Below the pieces are notes generated by a model that was given only the letters and a program-made list of their open reading frames with translations, made no database searches and was not told the DNA's origin. The position numbers and the translations under genes are program-made. A DNA stretch of 64,000 nt from JALOLG01 sp963776935. GTDB taxonomy: Bacteria; Actinomycetota; Acidimicrobiia; Acidimicrobiales; Ilumatobacteraceae. Positions 19,020 through 28,068 of this stretch are shown here, one piece after another. Positions within the stretch are counted from its first letter, which is position 1, and each line of letters opens with the position of its first letter. The stretch spans positions 1,488,001 through 1,552,000 of the forward strand of contig CAVZOP010000002.1 of assembly GCA_963776935.1 (NCBI GenBank), read 5' to 3'.

Positions 19020-19863
19020 CCTTTCACCGCCCCGGCGGTGAGGCCCGTCGTGATCCTTGCGTTGCACGATCAGGAAGAACACGATCACGGGGATCGCCAT
19101 GATGGTCGAGCCCGCCATCACGCCGCCCCAGTCGGTGCCGCGGGCTGCCTTCGTTGAACGCCTGCAGCCAGACCGGCGAGCGTCTGGTACTCGGGCCGGT
19201 TCATGATCACGAGGGCGAAGATGAACTCGTTCCACGCCTGGATGAGCGAGAACACTCCGGTGGCGACGAGCCCCGGTGCGACGAGCGGGAACGTGACTTG
19301 CGGAACGCCGTGAACCGACTGGCGCCGTCGACCATCGCCGCCTCCTCGAGCTCGACCGGCACGCCGCGCGACGAAGCCGCGCAGAGTCCAGATCGTGAAC
19401 GGCAGGACGAACACGAGGTAGGTGAGCGACAGGCCGATCACGGTGTTGATCAGCTGCCAACCGTCGAGCACCCGGAACATCGAGATGATCAGCGCCTCGG
19501 CGGGCACCATCTGCACGATCAGCACGGTGGCGAGCAACGCCTTGCGGCCGCGGAACCGGAAGCGGGCGAGACGCGACGGCGGCGAGGAAGGCGATGACGA
19601 GCGCCACGACGACGGTGATCGCGGTGACGATCAGGCTGTTCTTGGTCGCGGTCCAGAAGAAGTCACGCTCGAACACCTTGCGGTAGTTGTTGAGCGTCCC
19701 GGGAAATGGGAGGAACGACGGGATGGGGCGACTGGATGTCGATGCCACGGCGGAACGACGTGAGCACCATCCAGTACACCGGGAACAGCGCGACCGCGGC
19801 GACGAACAGCCCGAGCCGTTGAGGCCGGCGATGCCGAGCGCGAGCTGGAGCGGGCATCGTCAT
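19016..19863 (-). CDS. ABC sugar permease, MalG/CUT1 type, multiply frameshifted
   Basis: Segments in different frames assemble into one CUT1 inner-membrane permease. They are, in order: LGLFVAAVALFPVYWMVLTS near the start, NNYRKVFERDFFWTATKNS, a frame change, ALLATVLIVQMVPAEALIIS and VFVLPFTIWTLRGFV. Then comes the EAA loop (VELEEAAMVDGASRFTAF), VTFPLVAPGLVATGVFSLIQ and AWNEFIFALVIMN, and the end is GGVMAGSTIMAIPVIVFFLI. I can place about six single-base indels (for example near 19570, 19370, 19305, 19155, 19130 and 19055). The set of helices is complete, so it resembles erroneous sequence of a working gene. ATG 19863 overlaps the upstream permease stop. Confidence 0.75.
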
Positions 19864-20828
19864 GTGAGCTCGTCCTGACGGACCATCGACCGCAGGTAGC
19901 GCGAGCGTGAGCAGCAAGGTGATCACCACCATCACGATCGCGATCGCGGCGCCCATGTCGAAGTCGTTCTCCCCGATCGAGAGCCGGTAGGCGTAGACAC
20001 CGAGCAGGTTGGTGTCGCGGGAGATGCCGCCCGCCCGCTGCAGCACGTAGACCTGGGTGAACACCCGGAAGTCCCACAGCATCGACAGCGACGGTGAGGA
20101 TCAACAGGATCGGCTCGATCGCGGGGAAGATGACGAAGCGCCACCGGGCCACTGCGCCGGCGCCGTCGAGGCTGGGCGGCCTCGATCAGCTCGGTGGGGA
20201 TCTGGCTGAGCGCGGCGTAGATGGTGAAGGCGACGAACGGGATGCCCATCCAGACCACGATGATCGTCGCCACCATGAAGAACGACATCGGCTCGGCGAG
20301 CCACGAATGTCCGGCGGTCGAAACGCCCAGTTGACGAGGCCGTACTGGGTGTCGAAGATCCACTGCCACACGACCGTGGCGGTGAGCGGCCGGCATCGCC
20401 CAGGCGAGGATCAGCGACGTGGCGACAGCAGCAGCCGCATCTTCGTTGCCGAGCGCTGTTGAGCAGCAGCGCGATCAGCACGCCGAGCACCATCGTGAGC
20501 GCGACGTTGACGGCGCAGAAGACAGCGTGCGCCACAGGACCGTCCAGAAGTAGGCGTCGGTCGAGGAGCTCGCGGAAGTTGTCGAGACCCGACCCACGCG
20601 GCGGGCTGCACCGAACATCTGCGCGAGCCCGTACTCCTGCACCGACAGCACGACCAGGCGGTAGAGCGGGATAGCCGAGCATCACCACCAGCACCGCCAC
20701 CGACGGCAGCAGCAGCCAGTACGGGCAGCGCCGATCGCGCCGCCGAGGCGCGACCGGCGGCGGCGACGACCGGGACGATCGGGTCGCCGCCCGCGGAGCG
20801 CGGCGTGGCAGTCGGTGGTCGTCGTCAC
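19860..20828 (-). CDS. ABC sugar permease, MalF/CUT1 type, multiply frameshifted
   Basis: Fragments in order from GTG 20828 include YWLLLPSVAVLVVMLGYP, LDNFRELL, FCAVNVALTMVLGVLIALLL, MWQWIFDTQYGLVNW and MGIPFVAFTIYAALSQIP. The EAA region (TELIEAA) follows, then LLGVYAYRLSIGENDFDMGA and IAIVMVVITLLL. Together they make a MalF-like partner of the downstream permease with the expected six helices. The reading frame changes at least six times, always by one base. The stop overlaps the next gene as ATGA. The substrate is inferred from the nag genes downstream to be GlcNAc or chito-oligosaccharide. Confidence 0.72.
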
Positions 20829-20873
20829 AGTCCGTCGATGGTGGGCCGAGTCTGGTGCGTCGGAGCGAGCTGT

Positions 20874-22242
20874 CTAGCCGTTGAGCTGCGACTCGATCGC
20901 CGCGTCGGCGGTCGGCCGCGGCGTCGGCGATGTCGCCGCCCTGAGCGATCTCGGTCAGCATGTCGGGCAGGATGTTGGCCGCCTCGACGCCTGCCCAGTT
21001 CTCGCTGGTCGGCACGAAGCGGCTGTTCTAGCGCGGCCTCGGCCTGGGCGATCGCGGCGTCGCTGCCGCGACACGTTGGCGAGCTCCGACTTGAGGGCCG
21101 GGATCGTGCCCGCGGCCGCGAACTGGCGCTGGTACTCGGGGCTGACGAGGATCTTCAGCAGATCGAGCGCCAGTTCCTGGTTCTCGCTCTTGGTCGGGAT
21201 CGCCAGGTTCGAGCCGCCGAGGAACACCGGTGCGGTCGTGCCGGCGGTCGTTGCCGGGCAGCGCGAACACGCCGATGTTGGCCTCCATGTCGGGGCAGCC
21301 GTCGTCGGGATTGATGATCTGGCCGGGCTTCCAACCCGGCGCCGGCATCATGCCCACCTCGCCGTTGCAGAAGGCGATGTAGTCGTTGGCGTCGTCACCG
21401 TCGGCCGGCGCCGCGTTGGCCGTGTCGAACACCTGCTTGAAGTACTCGAGACCCGGCGATCGACCCGGGCGAGTCGAGCTGCGCCGACCCACTGCGTCGC
21501 CCTCCTGGGTGGCGATGTCGCCACCGTTCTCCCAGAGGAACGACAGCACCGCGTACCAGTTGCGACCGGGCAGGTAGATGCCCGAGAAGTTCGGGACGTC
21601 GGCGTTGGCCTCCTTGAGCGCGACACCGGCCGCGAGGAACTCGTCGAGCGTGGTCGGGACGTCGATGCCGGCGGCCTCGAACAGGTCCTTGCGGTAGATC
21701 ACGATGCGGGCGCCGGCGTAGTACGGCACGGCGTAGAGCTTCCCGTCGTACGTGCCGGCCTCGAGCAGGCTCTGCAGCAGGTCGTCGCCGCCGAGCTCGT
21801 CGCGCTTGTCGGAGAGATCGACACGGCGCCGGCGGCCTCGAACGTCTGGGCCTGGGTGTTGCCGAACTCGACCACGTCGGGGCTGTCGCTGCTCGACAGC
21901 GCGGTCGTCAGCTTCTCGACGATGCCGGTCCACTGCTGGCGCTCGAACTGGACCTCGACGTCGGGGTGGATCTTGTTGAACTCGGCGATCGCGTACTCGA
22001 CGAGCTCGTCCGGCGTGTCGCCGCCGTTGAGCCACAGCCGGATCGACTCGCCGCCGCCGGTCGTCGGCAGCCGCCGTCGGTGTCCGTCGCCGCGTCGGTC
22101 GCCGCGGGAGCGTCGGATGCTCGCGGGTGCGTCGGTCGCCGCGTTGCCGCCGTCGTCCTCGTCGTCGTCACCGCACGCGGCGATGAGCATGCTGGCGCCG
22201 CGGGACGGCGGCGAGCCACCTCGTAGTCCTGGTTCTGTTCAC
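20874..22242 (-). CDS. Sugar-binding lipoprotein of the ABC importer, frameshifted
   Basis: A strong ribosome-binding site (aaaggagg) precedes GTG 22242. The signal peptide ends in a lipobox before Cys (MLIAACGDDD). The mature protein is a family-1 extracellular solute-binding protein: ESIRLWLNGGDTPDELVEYA, FNKIHPDVEVQFERQQWTGI, DVVEFGNTQAQTFEAAGA, LYAVPYYAGARIVIYRKDLF, LFLGGSNLAIPTKSENQELA and the closing PTSENWAGVEAANILPDMLT. Indels occur at several points (near the lipobox, about 22070-22110, 21820, 21460, 21250, 21070, 21030 and 20920). It would capture the sugar outside the cell for the two permeases downstream. Confidence 0.8.
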
Positions 22243-22335
22243 GTTCTTCCTCCTTTGGACGAGTCCTGGCGGCTGGGGCTGGTAGATCCGCTCTGGCGGG
22301 CCGAGGCGGAGCGGCTCCCCTCCAGGACCGGGGGG

Positions 22336-23511
22336 TCAGGTCAATGGATGTCGAGCTCGCTGATCGAGCACGAGCGCGGCGGCTCCGATCAACACGTCGT
22401 CGAACGCCGAAGCGGTGCTCGGGCGGACGAGGAGTCGATCGGCGATGTCGGGCATGGTGCGCGCGGCGACGGCGTCGACGCGTCGCGTTGCGGAACGTCT
22501 CGCGTGATCACCGACGCCGGGACCGGACATCACGACGTCGCCGATGTCGAGCGCGCCGAGCACCGTCGGCAGGGCGACGCCGAGACGCTCGCCGGCGTGG
22601 CCGAGGACGTCGGCCTCGTCGGCCACCGTCGGCGCCGAGGCGTTTGCCGAGCAGTGGCGCGGAGACACGGTCTCGAGGCAGCCGCGCTTGCCACAGGCGC
22701 ACGGCTCGCCGTGCTCGTCGATCACGACGTGGCCGATCTCGCCCGCCGCCGAGCGGTTACCGGTGAAGAGCGCACCGCCGAGCACGATCCCGGCACCGAC
22801 ACCCTCGTCGACGCGCACGAGGATCAGGTTCTGCGCCTCGCCGGCGCCGAAGACGAGCTCGGCGAGGGCAGCCGCGTTGGCGTCGTTGACGACATGCACC
22901 GGAACCGACACGCCCGCGCTGAGGCGCGCCCGCAGGTCGAGGTCGGTCCACCCGAGGTGGGCGGCGGTCGCGCACGGTGCCCTGGTCGTCGACGATGCCG
23001 GGGCTCGCCACCCCGATGCCGAGCAGCGGGCGGTCGGCATCGGCGACCAGCTCGTTGCAGATGCGCTTGACGAGGGTCTAGGCGCGGCGCCGGTGCGCTC
23101 ACCGCGGTCGTAGCTGCGGCGCACGACCACCTTGCCGGTCAGATCGACGAGGGCGGCGACGAACTGGTCGGGCTCCGACAGGTCGAGACACACGACGTAC
23201 CTGCTGTCGGGGCGGATCCCGACGAGCGTGGCGGGCTTTCCCACGCCGCCCGCGGTGCGTGTGCCGAGCTCCTCGACGAGCTCCTGATCGAGCAGGTCGC
23301 GGACGACCGACGAGACGCTGGCCGGCGTGAGGCCGGTGAGCTTGGCGAGGTCGGCGCGCGAGGTCGGGCCACCGTGGTGGAGCGCCCGGAGGAGCAGGCT
23401 GCGGTTGGCACGCCGGGCGTCCTCGGGTCCCTGCTTCGACGCCGTCGCCAGCCGCCGGGCTGCCCGCGGCGCGTCGGTCGGTCGATCCACATTTGTTTGT
23501 CTACTAAACAT
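22336..23511 (-). CDS. ROK-family transcriptional regulator (NagC/XylR type), with compensated frameshifts
   Basis: An N-terminal winged helix-turn-helix (LLLRALHHGGPTSRADLAKL, TGLTPASVSSVVRDLL) is followed by a ROK sugar-binding domain: RYVVCLDLSEPDQFVAALVD, VHVVNDANAAALAELVFGAG, GEIGHVVIDEHGEPCACGKR and GCLETVSP, which includes the zinc cluster. The frame stays open overall, but residues between about 160 and 215 and near the end read out of phase; the true peptide (LLGIGVASPGIVDDQGTVRD) is in another frame, so pairs of indels compensate. It heads the amino-sugar locus and is its likely repressor, with sugar or sugar phosphate as inducer. ATG 23511 (weak gagag ribosome-binding site) or GTG 23490 are possible starts. 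Confidence 0.8.
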   Translation of the reverse strand: MFSRQTNVDRPTDAPRAARRLATASKQGPEDARRANRSLLLRALHHGGPTSRADLAKLTGLTPASVSSVVRDLLDQELVEELGTRTAGGVGKPATLVGIRPDSRYVVCLDLSEPDQFVAALVDLTGKVVVRRSYDRGERTGAAPRPSSSASATSWSPMPTARCSASGWRAPASSTTRAPCATAAHLGWTDLDLRARLSAGVSVPVHVVNDANAAALAELVFGAGEAQNLILVRVDEGVGAGIVLGGALFTGNRSAAGEIGHVVIDEHGEPCACGKRGCLETVSPRHCSANASAPTVADEADVLGHAGERLGVALPTVLGALDIGDVVMSGPGVGDHARRSATRRVDAVAARTMPDIADRLLVRPSTASAFDDVLIGAAALVLDQRARHPLT

Positions 23512-23530
23512 ATTAACTCTCGTCAAGCAC
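23488..23530 (-). promoter_or_regulatory. AT-rich island with candidate ROK operator
   Basis: In otherwise GC-rich DNA the minus strand reads TTGACGAGAGTTAATATG and then TTTAGTAGACAAACAAATG. GTTTAGTAGACAAAC has GTTT/AAAC ends in inverted order, like operators of ROK repressors (for example NagC-type boxes). It covers the start of the regulator gene, suggesting autoregulation. Confidence 0.4.
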
Positions 23531-23574
23531 GTGGATCGCACCGATCGACGTCGGTCGACGTTCGCCGCGGCCCG

Positions 23575-25308
23575 CTACGGCGTCGGGTGCACGGTGACGA
23601 CGCCGCGATCACCGTCGACGTCGAGCCGCGTTCCGTCGGAGATCATGCGACTGGCACCCGTCACGCTCACCACGGCCGGGATACCGAGCTCGCGGGCCAC
23701 GATCGCGGCGTGACTCTGCTGGGCGCCGACGTCGACGACGACGGCCGCCGCGCTCAGGAACAGCGGCGTCCACGCCGGGTCGGTGATCGGGGCGACGAGG
23801 ACGTCGCCGGGCTGGATGTCGCGTGGGTCAGCGGGATCGAGGATCACCCTGGCCGGACCGCTCGCCACTCCCCCACACACGCCGATGCCGTGCAGGGTGC
23901 CGCTGAACGGGTCGACGTGCGAATGGCTCGCGCGCAGCTCCCAGGAATCGGGGTGCGGGATGCGACCGTCGAACCAGAACGGCGGCACGCGCGCCTGCAG
24001 GAAGTCGCGCTGCTTGGCGCGCTCCACGATCACGTCGACGAAGCGGGTCGGGTCACCCACGAACGCCTCGAGTTCGCCGGTCGTGACGAGATAGCAGTCA
24101 CGGCGGTCGGTCGGGCCCCCGCGCGCCTGAGCGCGCGCCGCCAGCTCGCCGAGCACCGCGCGCATGCCGGACAGCTCGCGCACGAACGCGTCCTTCGCGC
24201 GCTCACGTGCGGCGGCGCCGACGATCGCGGCCGCGAGCCCTCGACGCAACACCGAGCGCAAGGGCCGCGCGACCGAGCGCAACGCCCCCGCCATCGCCGA
24301 CTCGCGCTCGATCGCCATGCGCTCCTGCGCGATGCGCGGTGAGCGATCGGACGGGGCATGGCGCAGGCGATCGACGGCGGCGTATGCGATCTCGGGACGG
24401 GTCGCCCACGTCGGCGACGCGAACTCGTACTCGTCGGGTCCACGATGACCATGATCCGCGAGGAAGGCGTCGAACTCGCGCTCGAAATCGTTCGCCGCCT
24501 CGGACCCGAACCGACCGATGCGCTCGGCCACACCCGCCACACCGCCGTCGAAGGCCGCAGTGAGCCTCTCGTCGGCGGCCACCAACCGGCCGAGGTCCCA
24601 CAACCGCTCGGCGGGCAGCGCCGAATCGATCGTTCCCAGCCCGGCGGTGAGGCGGTTGACGACATGGATGCCGTTGTCGCTTCGCTTCAGCAGTTCCTCC
24701 GCCAGGCCGCGACCGGTTCCCGACATCGTCGACGCCCGCAGGAGTGCGACGAACAGCCGCTCGATCCGAGCGGGGAACGTGGGGACGAGGTCGAGCAACG
24801 TCCGGTCGCTTGCGGAGGACGTGTCGGGCAACGCCGTGACCCACGCGACCGCGTCGCGCATCACGTCATCGACGTAACCGGCCTCCGGACGGCGCAGCGT
24901 GCCGACCAGCCCGCGCATGATCCTCGCCGTGGCGAGCAGGTTCCGGTCACCGCGCTGGCGGACGTACGGTGGAGCACCGAACGTCCCGTACAGCTGCGTG
25001 TCGATCGCATCGGGCGTCAACCCCGGCGACCGGGCACCCGCCAGCCTTCCGATCGACAAGTTGAGGTACAAGTAGCCGCCGAACACACCGGTGAGCGGCG
25101 CGGCACCGTCCTCGAGGTCGCTCGGGACGATGAACCCGAGCTCGAGGAACAACGCCGTCTGGGCGGAGACCGAGGCCGCGGCGAACAGCGAACCGGTCAG
25201 CGGTGTGACGACGTTCGGGAACACTTCTCCGGCATTGCCACGTGTGTAGATCGGGAACCGCACGCTCGGTACGTCGTCGACGATCCAGATCTTGGCGGCC
25301 CCATCCAT
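23575..25308 (-). CDS. PEP-utilising-enzyme mobile-domain protein without ATP-grasp domain
   Basis: The 577-residue protein ends in the swivelling phosphohistidine domain of PEP synthase/pyruvate-phosphate dikinase: GVASGPARVILDPADPRDIQ, PGDVLVAPITDPAWTPLFL, and the catalytic histidine in GAQQSHAAIVARELGIPAVV. Upstream, about 450 residues are mainly helical (ADHGHRGPDEYEFASPTW is typical of the central domain of rifampin phosphotransferase/PEP synthase-like proteins). The N-terminal ATP-grasp domain is missing: the protein starts with a short KIWIVDDVPSVRFPIYTRG segment. It may act on a phosphohistidine made by a separate protein, or have another function. ATG 25308 is chosen; longer starts lack support. 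It is divergent from the DUF427 gene. Confidence 0.8.
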   Translation of the reverse strand: MDGAAKIWIVDDVPSVRFPIYTRGNAGEVFPNVVTPLTGSLFAAASVSAQTALFLELGFIVPSDLEDGAAPLTGVFGGYLYLNLSIGRLAGARSPGLTPDAIDTQLYGTFGAPPYVRQRGDRNLLATARIMRGLVGTLRRPEAGYVDDVMRDAVAWVTALPDTSSASDRTLLDLVPTFPARIERLFVALLRASTMSGTGRGLAEELLKRSDNGIHVVNRLTAGLGTIDSALPAERLWDLGRLVAADERLTAAFDGGVAGVAERIGRFGSEAANDFEREFDAFLADHGHRGPDEYEFASPTWATRPEIAYAAVDRLRHAPSDRSPRIAQERMAIERESAMAGALRSVARPLRSVLRRGLAAAIVGAAARERAKDAFVRELSGMRAVLGELAARAQARGGPTDRRDCYLVTTGELEAFVGDPTRFVDVIVERAKQRDFLQARVPPFWFDGRIPHPDSWELRASHSHVDPFSGTLHGIGVCGGVASGPARVILDPADPRDIQPGDVLVAPITDPAWTPLFLSAAAVVVDVGAQQSHAAIVARELGIPAVVSVTGASRMISDGTRLDVDGDRGVVTVHPTP

Positions 25309-25383
25309 TCGCGCGGCACTGTATGCGGACAGTCTTTGACCGCGCGACGTCCGTCGCCGGGCACGGTCGCTAGCTTGCTCGGG

Positions 25384-26169
25384 ATGACGGCAATTCCCGA
25401 TGTCCAAGCGACTGCCACATCACTCGCGCCGGTACGGATCGAGCCGTGCCCGCGACGGCTACGCGTCGTCTTCGGCGGCGAGGTCGTCGCCGACACGACG
25501 AGCGCGCTGTACCTGTTCGAGACCGGCCACCTCCCCAGGTACTACTTCCCGATCGCGGACGTGCGGAGCGATCTGCTGCGCGAGTCCGACCACACCAGCC
25601 ATTGCCCGCGCAAGGGTGACGCCCGGTACTGGACGATCGTCGCCGGCGGCCGTGAGAGCGCGAACGCGGTGTGGGGGTACCCCGAGGTGATCGAGGGATG
25701 CCCGGACATCACCGGGTACGTGTCGTTCTACTGGAACCGCGTCGACGCCTGGTTCGAGGAGGACGACGAGGTGTTCGTGCACGCCCGCGACCCGTACAAG
25801 CGGGTCGACGTGTTGCGGTCGTCGCGACACGTCGTCGTGCGGATCGATGGCGAGGTGGTCGCCGATTCGCATCGTCCCCTGCTGCTGTTCGAGACCAGCC
25901 TGCCGACGCGGTACTACCTCCCGCGCCTCGACGTGCGCGCCGACGTCCTCCTACCGTCGTCGACCACGACCCGTTGCCCATACAAGGGCGTCGCCGAGTA
26001 CCACTCCGTCCGCATCGGAGAGGCGGTGCACGACGACATCGTGTGGTTCTACCCGTCGCCGATCCCCGAGATCCCCAAGATCGAGCAGCACCTCTGCTTC
26101 TTCAACGAACGCGTCGACATCGAGGTCGACGGCGTGCTCCAAGAACGCCCCCAGAGCCCCTGGAGCTGA
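25384..26169 (+). CDS. Double-DUF427 protein
   Basis: The 261-residue protein consists of two copies of the DUF427 beta-fold: first copy RLRVVFGGEVVADTTSALYL ... LPRYYFPIADVRSDLL ... SHCPRKGDARYW, second copy HVVVRIDGEVVADSHRPLLL ... LPTRYYLPRLDVRADVLL ... TRCPYKGVAEYHSV. Each ends in a conserved Tyr-Pro (WGYPEV, WFYPSP) and an FYW/FNERVDxWxD segment. DUF427 proteins are small single-domain proteins of unknown activity; the tandem form is known in actinobacteria. No catalytic role can be assigned. ATG 25384 stands 75 bases from the divergent PEP-type gene. Confidence 0.88.
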   Translation: MTAIPDVQATATSLAPVRIEPCPRRLRVVFGGEVVADTTSALYLFETGHLPRYYFPIADVRSDLLRESDHTSHCPRKGDARYWTIVAGGRESANAVWGYPEVIEGCPDITGYVSFYWNRVDAWFEEDDEVFVHARDPYKRVDVLRSSRHVVVRIDGEVVADSHRPLLLFETSLPTRYYLPRLDVRADVLLPSSTTTRCPYKGVAEYHSVRIGEAVHDDIVWFYPSPIPEIPKIEQHLCFFNERVDIEVDGVLQERPQSPWS

Positions 26170-26203
26170 CCTGATCTCATGAGATGAGGGTTGGGGCTGT
26201 GCA

Positions 26204-27319
26204 TCAGGTGGGGACATCGGGGACGAACGCCGCGGCGGCATCGATCACGGCCGCCTGGTGTGGTTGGAGGTCCTGGTAGGGCAGGCCGGCGACCTCGTTG
26301 AACGGATCGGCGATACCCGACGGATCACCGGTCAGCGACTCGAACACGGCGAGCCCGCAGAACGGGACGTGGAACGACGAGTACCCGCCCTCGTGGACCA
26401 CGACGAGTCGATCACCGGCGAACTCGGCGGCGACCTCGACGATCGCGTCGGCCATCGCCCGGTAGGTGCCGGTGTGCGCCATCATGTGCGCCATCGGGTC
26501 GTAGGCCCCGGCGTCGTACCCGCAGGCGACGAACACCATCTCGGGCCGGAACTGCCGCAGGGCTGGGACGACGACCCGCTCGAACACGTCGACGTAGGCA
26601 CCGTGCCCCGAACCCGGCGGCAGTGGCACGTTGATGTTGGCGCCCACGCCCGCGCCCTCGCCGCGCTCACCGAGCTGACCGGTCCACCGCGGGAACCGGC
26701 CATCCTGATGGATCGAGATCGTGAGCACGCCGCGGTCGGCATAGAACGCGGCCTGCGTGCCATTGCCATGGTGGACGTCCCAGTCGACGATCGCGATCCG
26801 GCCGACACCGTGCACCGCGGTCGCGTGCATCGCCGCCAGCGCGGCGTTGGCGAAGATGCAGAAACCCATCGCCCGATCCGTCTCGGCGTGGTGTCCGGGC
26901 GGTCGCACGAGCGCGTAGGCGTTCGTCACGTCGCCGGCGAGCACGGCGTCGGTCGCCGCGAGCACTCCTCCGGCCGACAGCACGGCGATCTCGTACGAGC
27001 CTGGACCGACGAACGCCGACGTGCCGAGCGCGGCCCAACCCTCGGCGGCCGCAACCGACTCGATGTAGGCCTCGGTGTGGAATCGCGACAACTCGCTACG
27101 AGTGGCCGGTCTGGGCGCGATCGGCACCAGCCGGTCGAGGTAGCCAGTCGCCGCGAGCAGCCCGTGAAGGCGCCGCTTCGACTCCGGGCTCTCGACATGT
27201 TCGCCGGGCTGGAGCACGACACCGTCGGAACGCCGGGTGCCGGCGGCTGACCCGTTGTCGTGCCAGTAGTAGCGCTCGTGGGTGACGATGCCCGTGCGCC
27301 TCACCGCGTCGCCACCCAT
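26204..27319 (-). CDS. Class II histone-deacetylase-like amidohydrolase
   Basis: The 371-residue protein has the zinc deacetylase core: ALVRPPGHHAETDRAMGFCI with the tandem histidines, RIAIVDWDVHHGNGTQAAFY with the Asp-His metal/charge-relay residues, a second metal Asp in VFVACGYDAGAYDPMA, and the closing VVVHEGGYSSFHVPFC. Bacterial members act on acetylated polyamines, acetoin-type or small acylated amines; the substrate is not apparent. I place the start at ATG 27319 (MGGDAVRRTGIVTHERYYWH), which fits the family N-terminus; the frame is open upstream but without homology. No operon partner on this strand. Confidence 0.9.
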   Translation of the reverse strand: MGGDAVRRTGIVTHERYYWHDNGSAAGTRRSDGVVLQPGEHVESPESKRRLHGLLAATGYLDRLVPIAPRPATRSELSRFHTEAYIESVAAAEGWAALGTSAFVGPGSYEIAVLSAGGVLAATDAVLAGDVTNAYALVRPPGHHAETDRAMGFCIFANAALAAMHATAVHGVGRIAIVDWDVHHGNGTQAAFYADRGVLTISIHQDGRFPRWTGQLGERGEGAGVGANINVPLPPGSGHGAYVDVFERVVVPALRQFRPEMVFVACGYDAGAYDPMAHMMAHTGTYRAMADAIVEVAAEFAGDRLVVVHEGGYSSFHVPFCGLAVFESLTGDPSGIADPFNEVAGLPYQDLQPHQAAVIDAAAAFVPDVPT

Positions 27320-27404
27320 TGCATCACGCCCTCGTGCATGCCCGGCACAGTACGGCCTGCCCTGATCGCATGAGGTTTCGACGGCCTTGCGAATCACCGC
27401 GACA

Positions 27405-28058
27405 ATGGTGAGCGTGTCGCCCGTTACGCCCGACGAGCACGGCTTCCCGTCCGGGTTCTTCCGGCGCACGGACGAGTCGGCCGACGACGCGTTCTACGAA
27501 CCCGACCGGTTGGTGACCCACATCGACGATCGGGCGATCGCCGCGGTCGGGGCCCTGTATGAGCACCTCGGTGTGTCGGGCCGCGTGCTCGACCTCATGT
27601 CGTCGTGGGTCTCGCACTTCCGGACACCACCGAGGGAGTTGTCGATCCTCGGGATGAACGATCGCGAACTGGCCGCCAACACAGCGGCGACGAGCCGTCT
27701 CGTCCACGACCTCAACGCCGATCCGCGGGTCCCGTTCGCCGACGCCCGCTTCGACGCCGCCACGTGCTGCGTTTCGATCGACTACCTCACGCGACCGATC
27801 GAGGTGTTCCGCGAGGTCCGGCGCGTGCTCGTCGACGGCGGCCTGTTCGTGTGCACGTTCTCGAATCGCTGCTTTCCGACCAAGGCCATCCATGGCTGGC
27901 TGGGGACCGACGATCGGGGACATCAGGCGATCGTCGCCGAGTACTTCCGGCGATCCGGTGGCTGGACCGAACCGTCCGCAGCGCTGTGCACACCACCGGG
28001 CACGGCGGGCGATCCGCTGTACGCGGTGTGGGCGGCGGCCCTCGCCCGTCCGGTCTGA
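27405..28058 (+). CDS. SAM-dependent methyltransferase, class I
   Basis: The 217-residue protein has a Rossmann methyltransferase pattern: GRVLDLMSSWVSHF in the position of motif I (the usual glycine loop is reduced), ILGMNDRELAAN as the acidic-loop strand, FDAATCCVSIDYLTRPIEVF as motif IV and VLVDGGLFVCTFSNR as post-motif. The loop deviates from GxGxG, so SAM binding is inferred from the whole pattern, as in other small actinobacterial members. The C-terminal WAAALARPV resembles the end of similar proteins. The substrate is unknown. ATG 27405 is used; a TTG six codons earlier is possible. Confidence 0.75.
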   Translation: MVSVSPVTPDEHGFPSGFFRRTDESADDAFYEPDRLVTHIDDRAIAAVGALYEHLGVSGRVLDLMSSWVSHFRTPPRELSILGMNDRELAANTAATSRLVHDLNADPRVPFADARFDAATCCVSIDYLTRPIEVFREVRRVLVDGGLFVCTFSNRCFPTKAIHGWLGTDDRGHQAIVAEYFRRSGGWTEPSAALCTPPGTAGDPLYAVWAAALARPV

Positions 28059-28068
28059 CGCCGTCCGC

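Noticed and set aside
20881..23070. A 729-codon open frame on the plus strand
   Set aside because: It lies wholly antisense to the binding-protein and ROK regulator genes; its length comes from GC-rich third-position bias, and its peptide is low-complexity Arg/Asp/Val without any domain.
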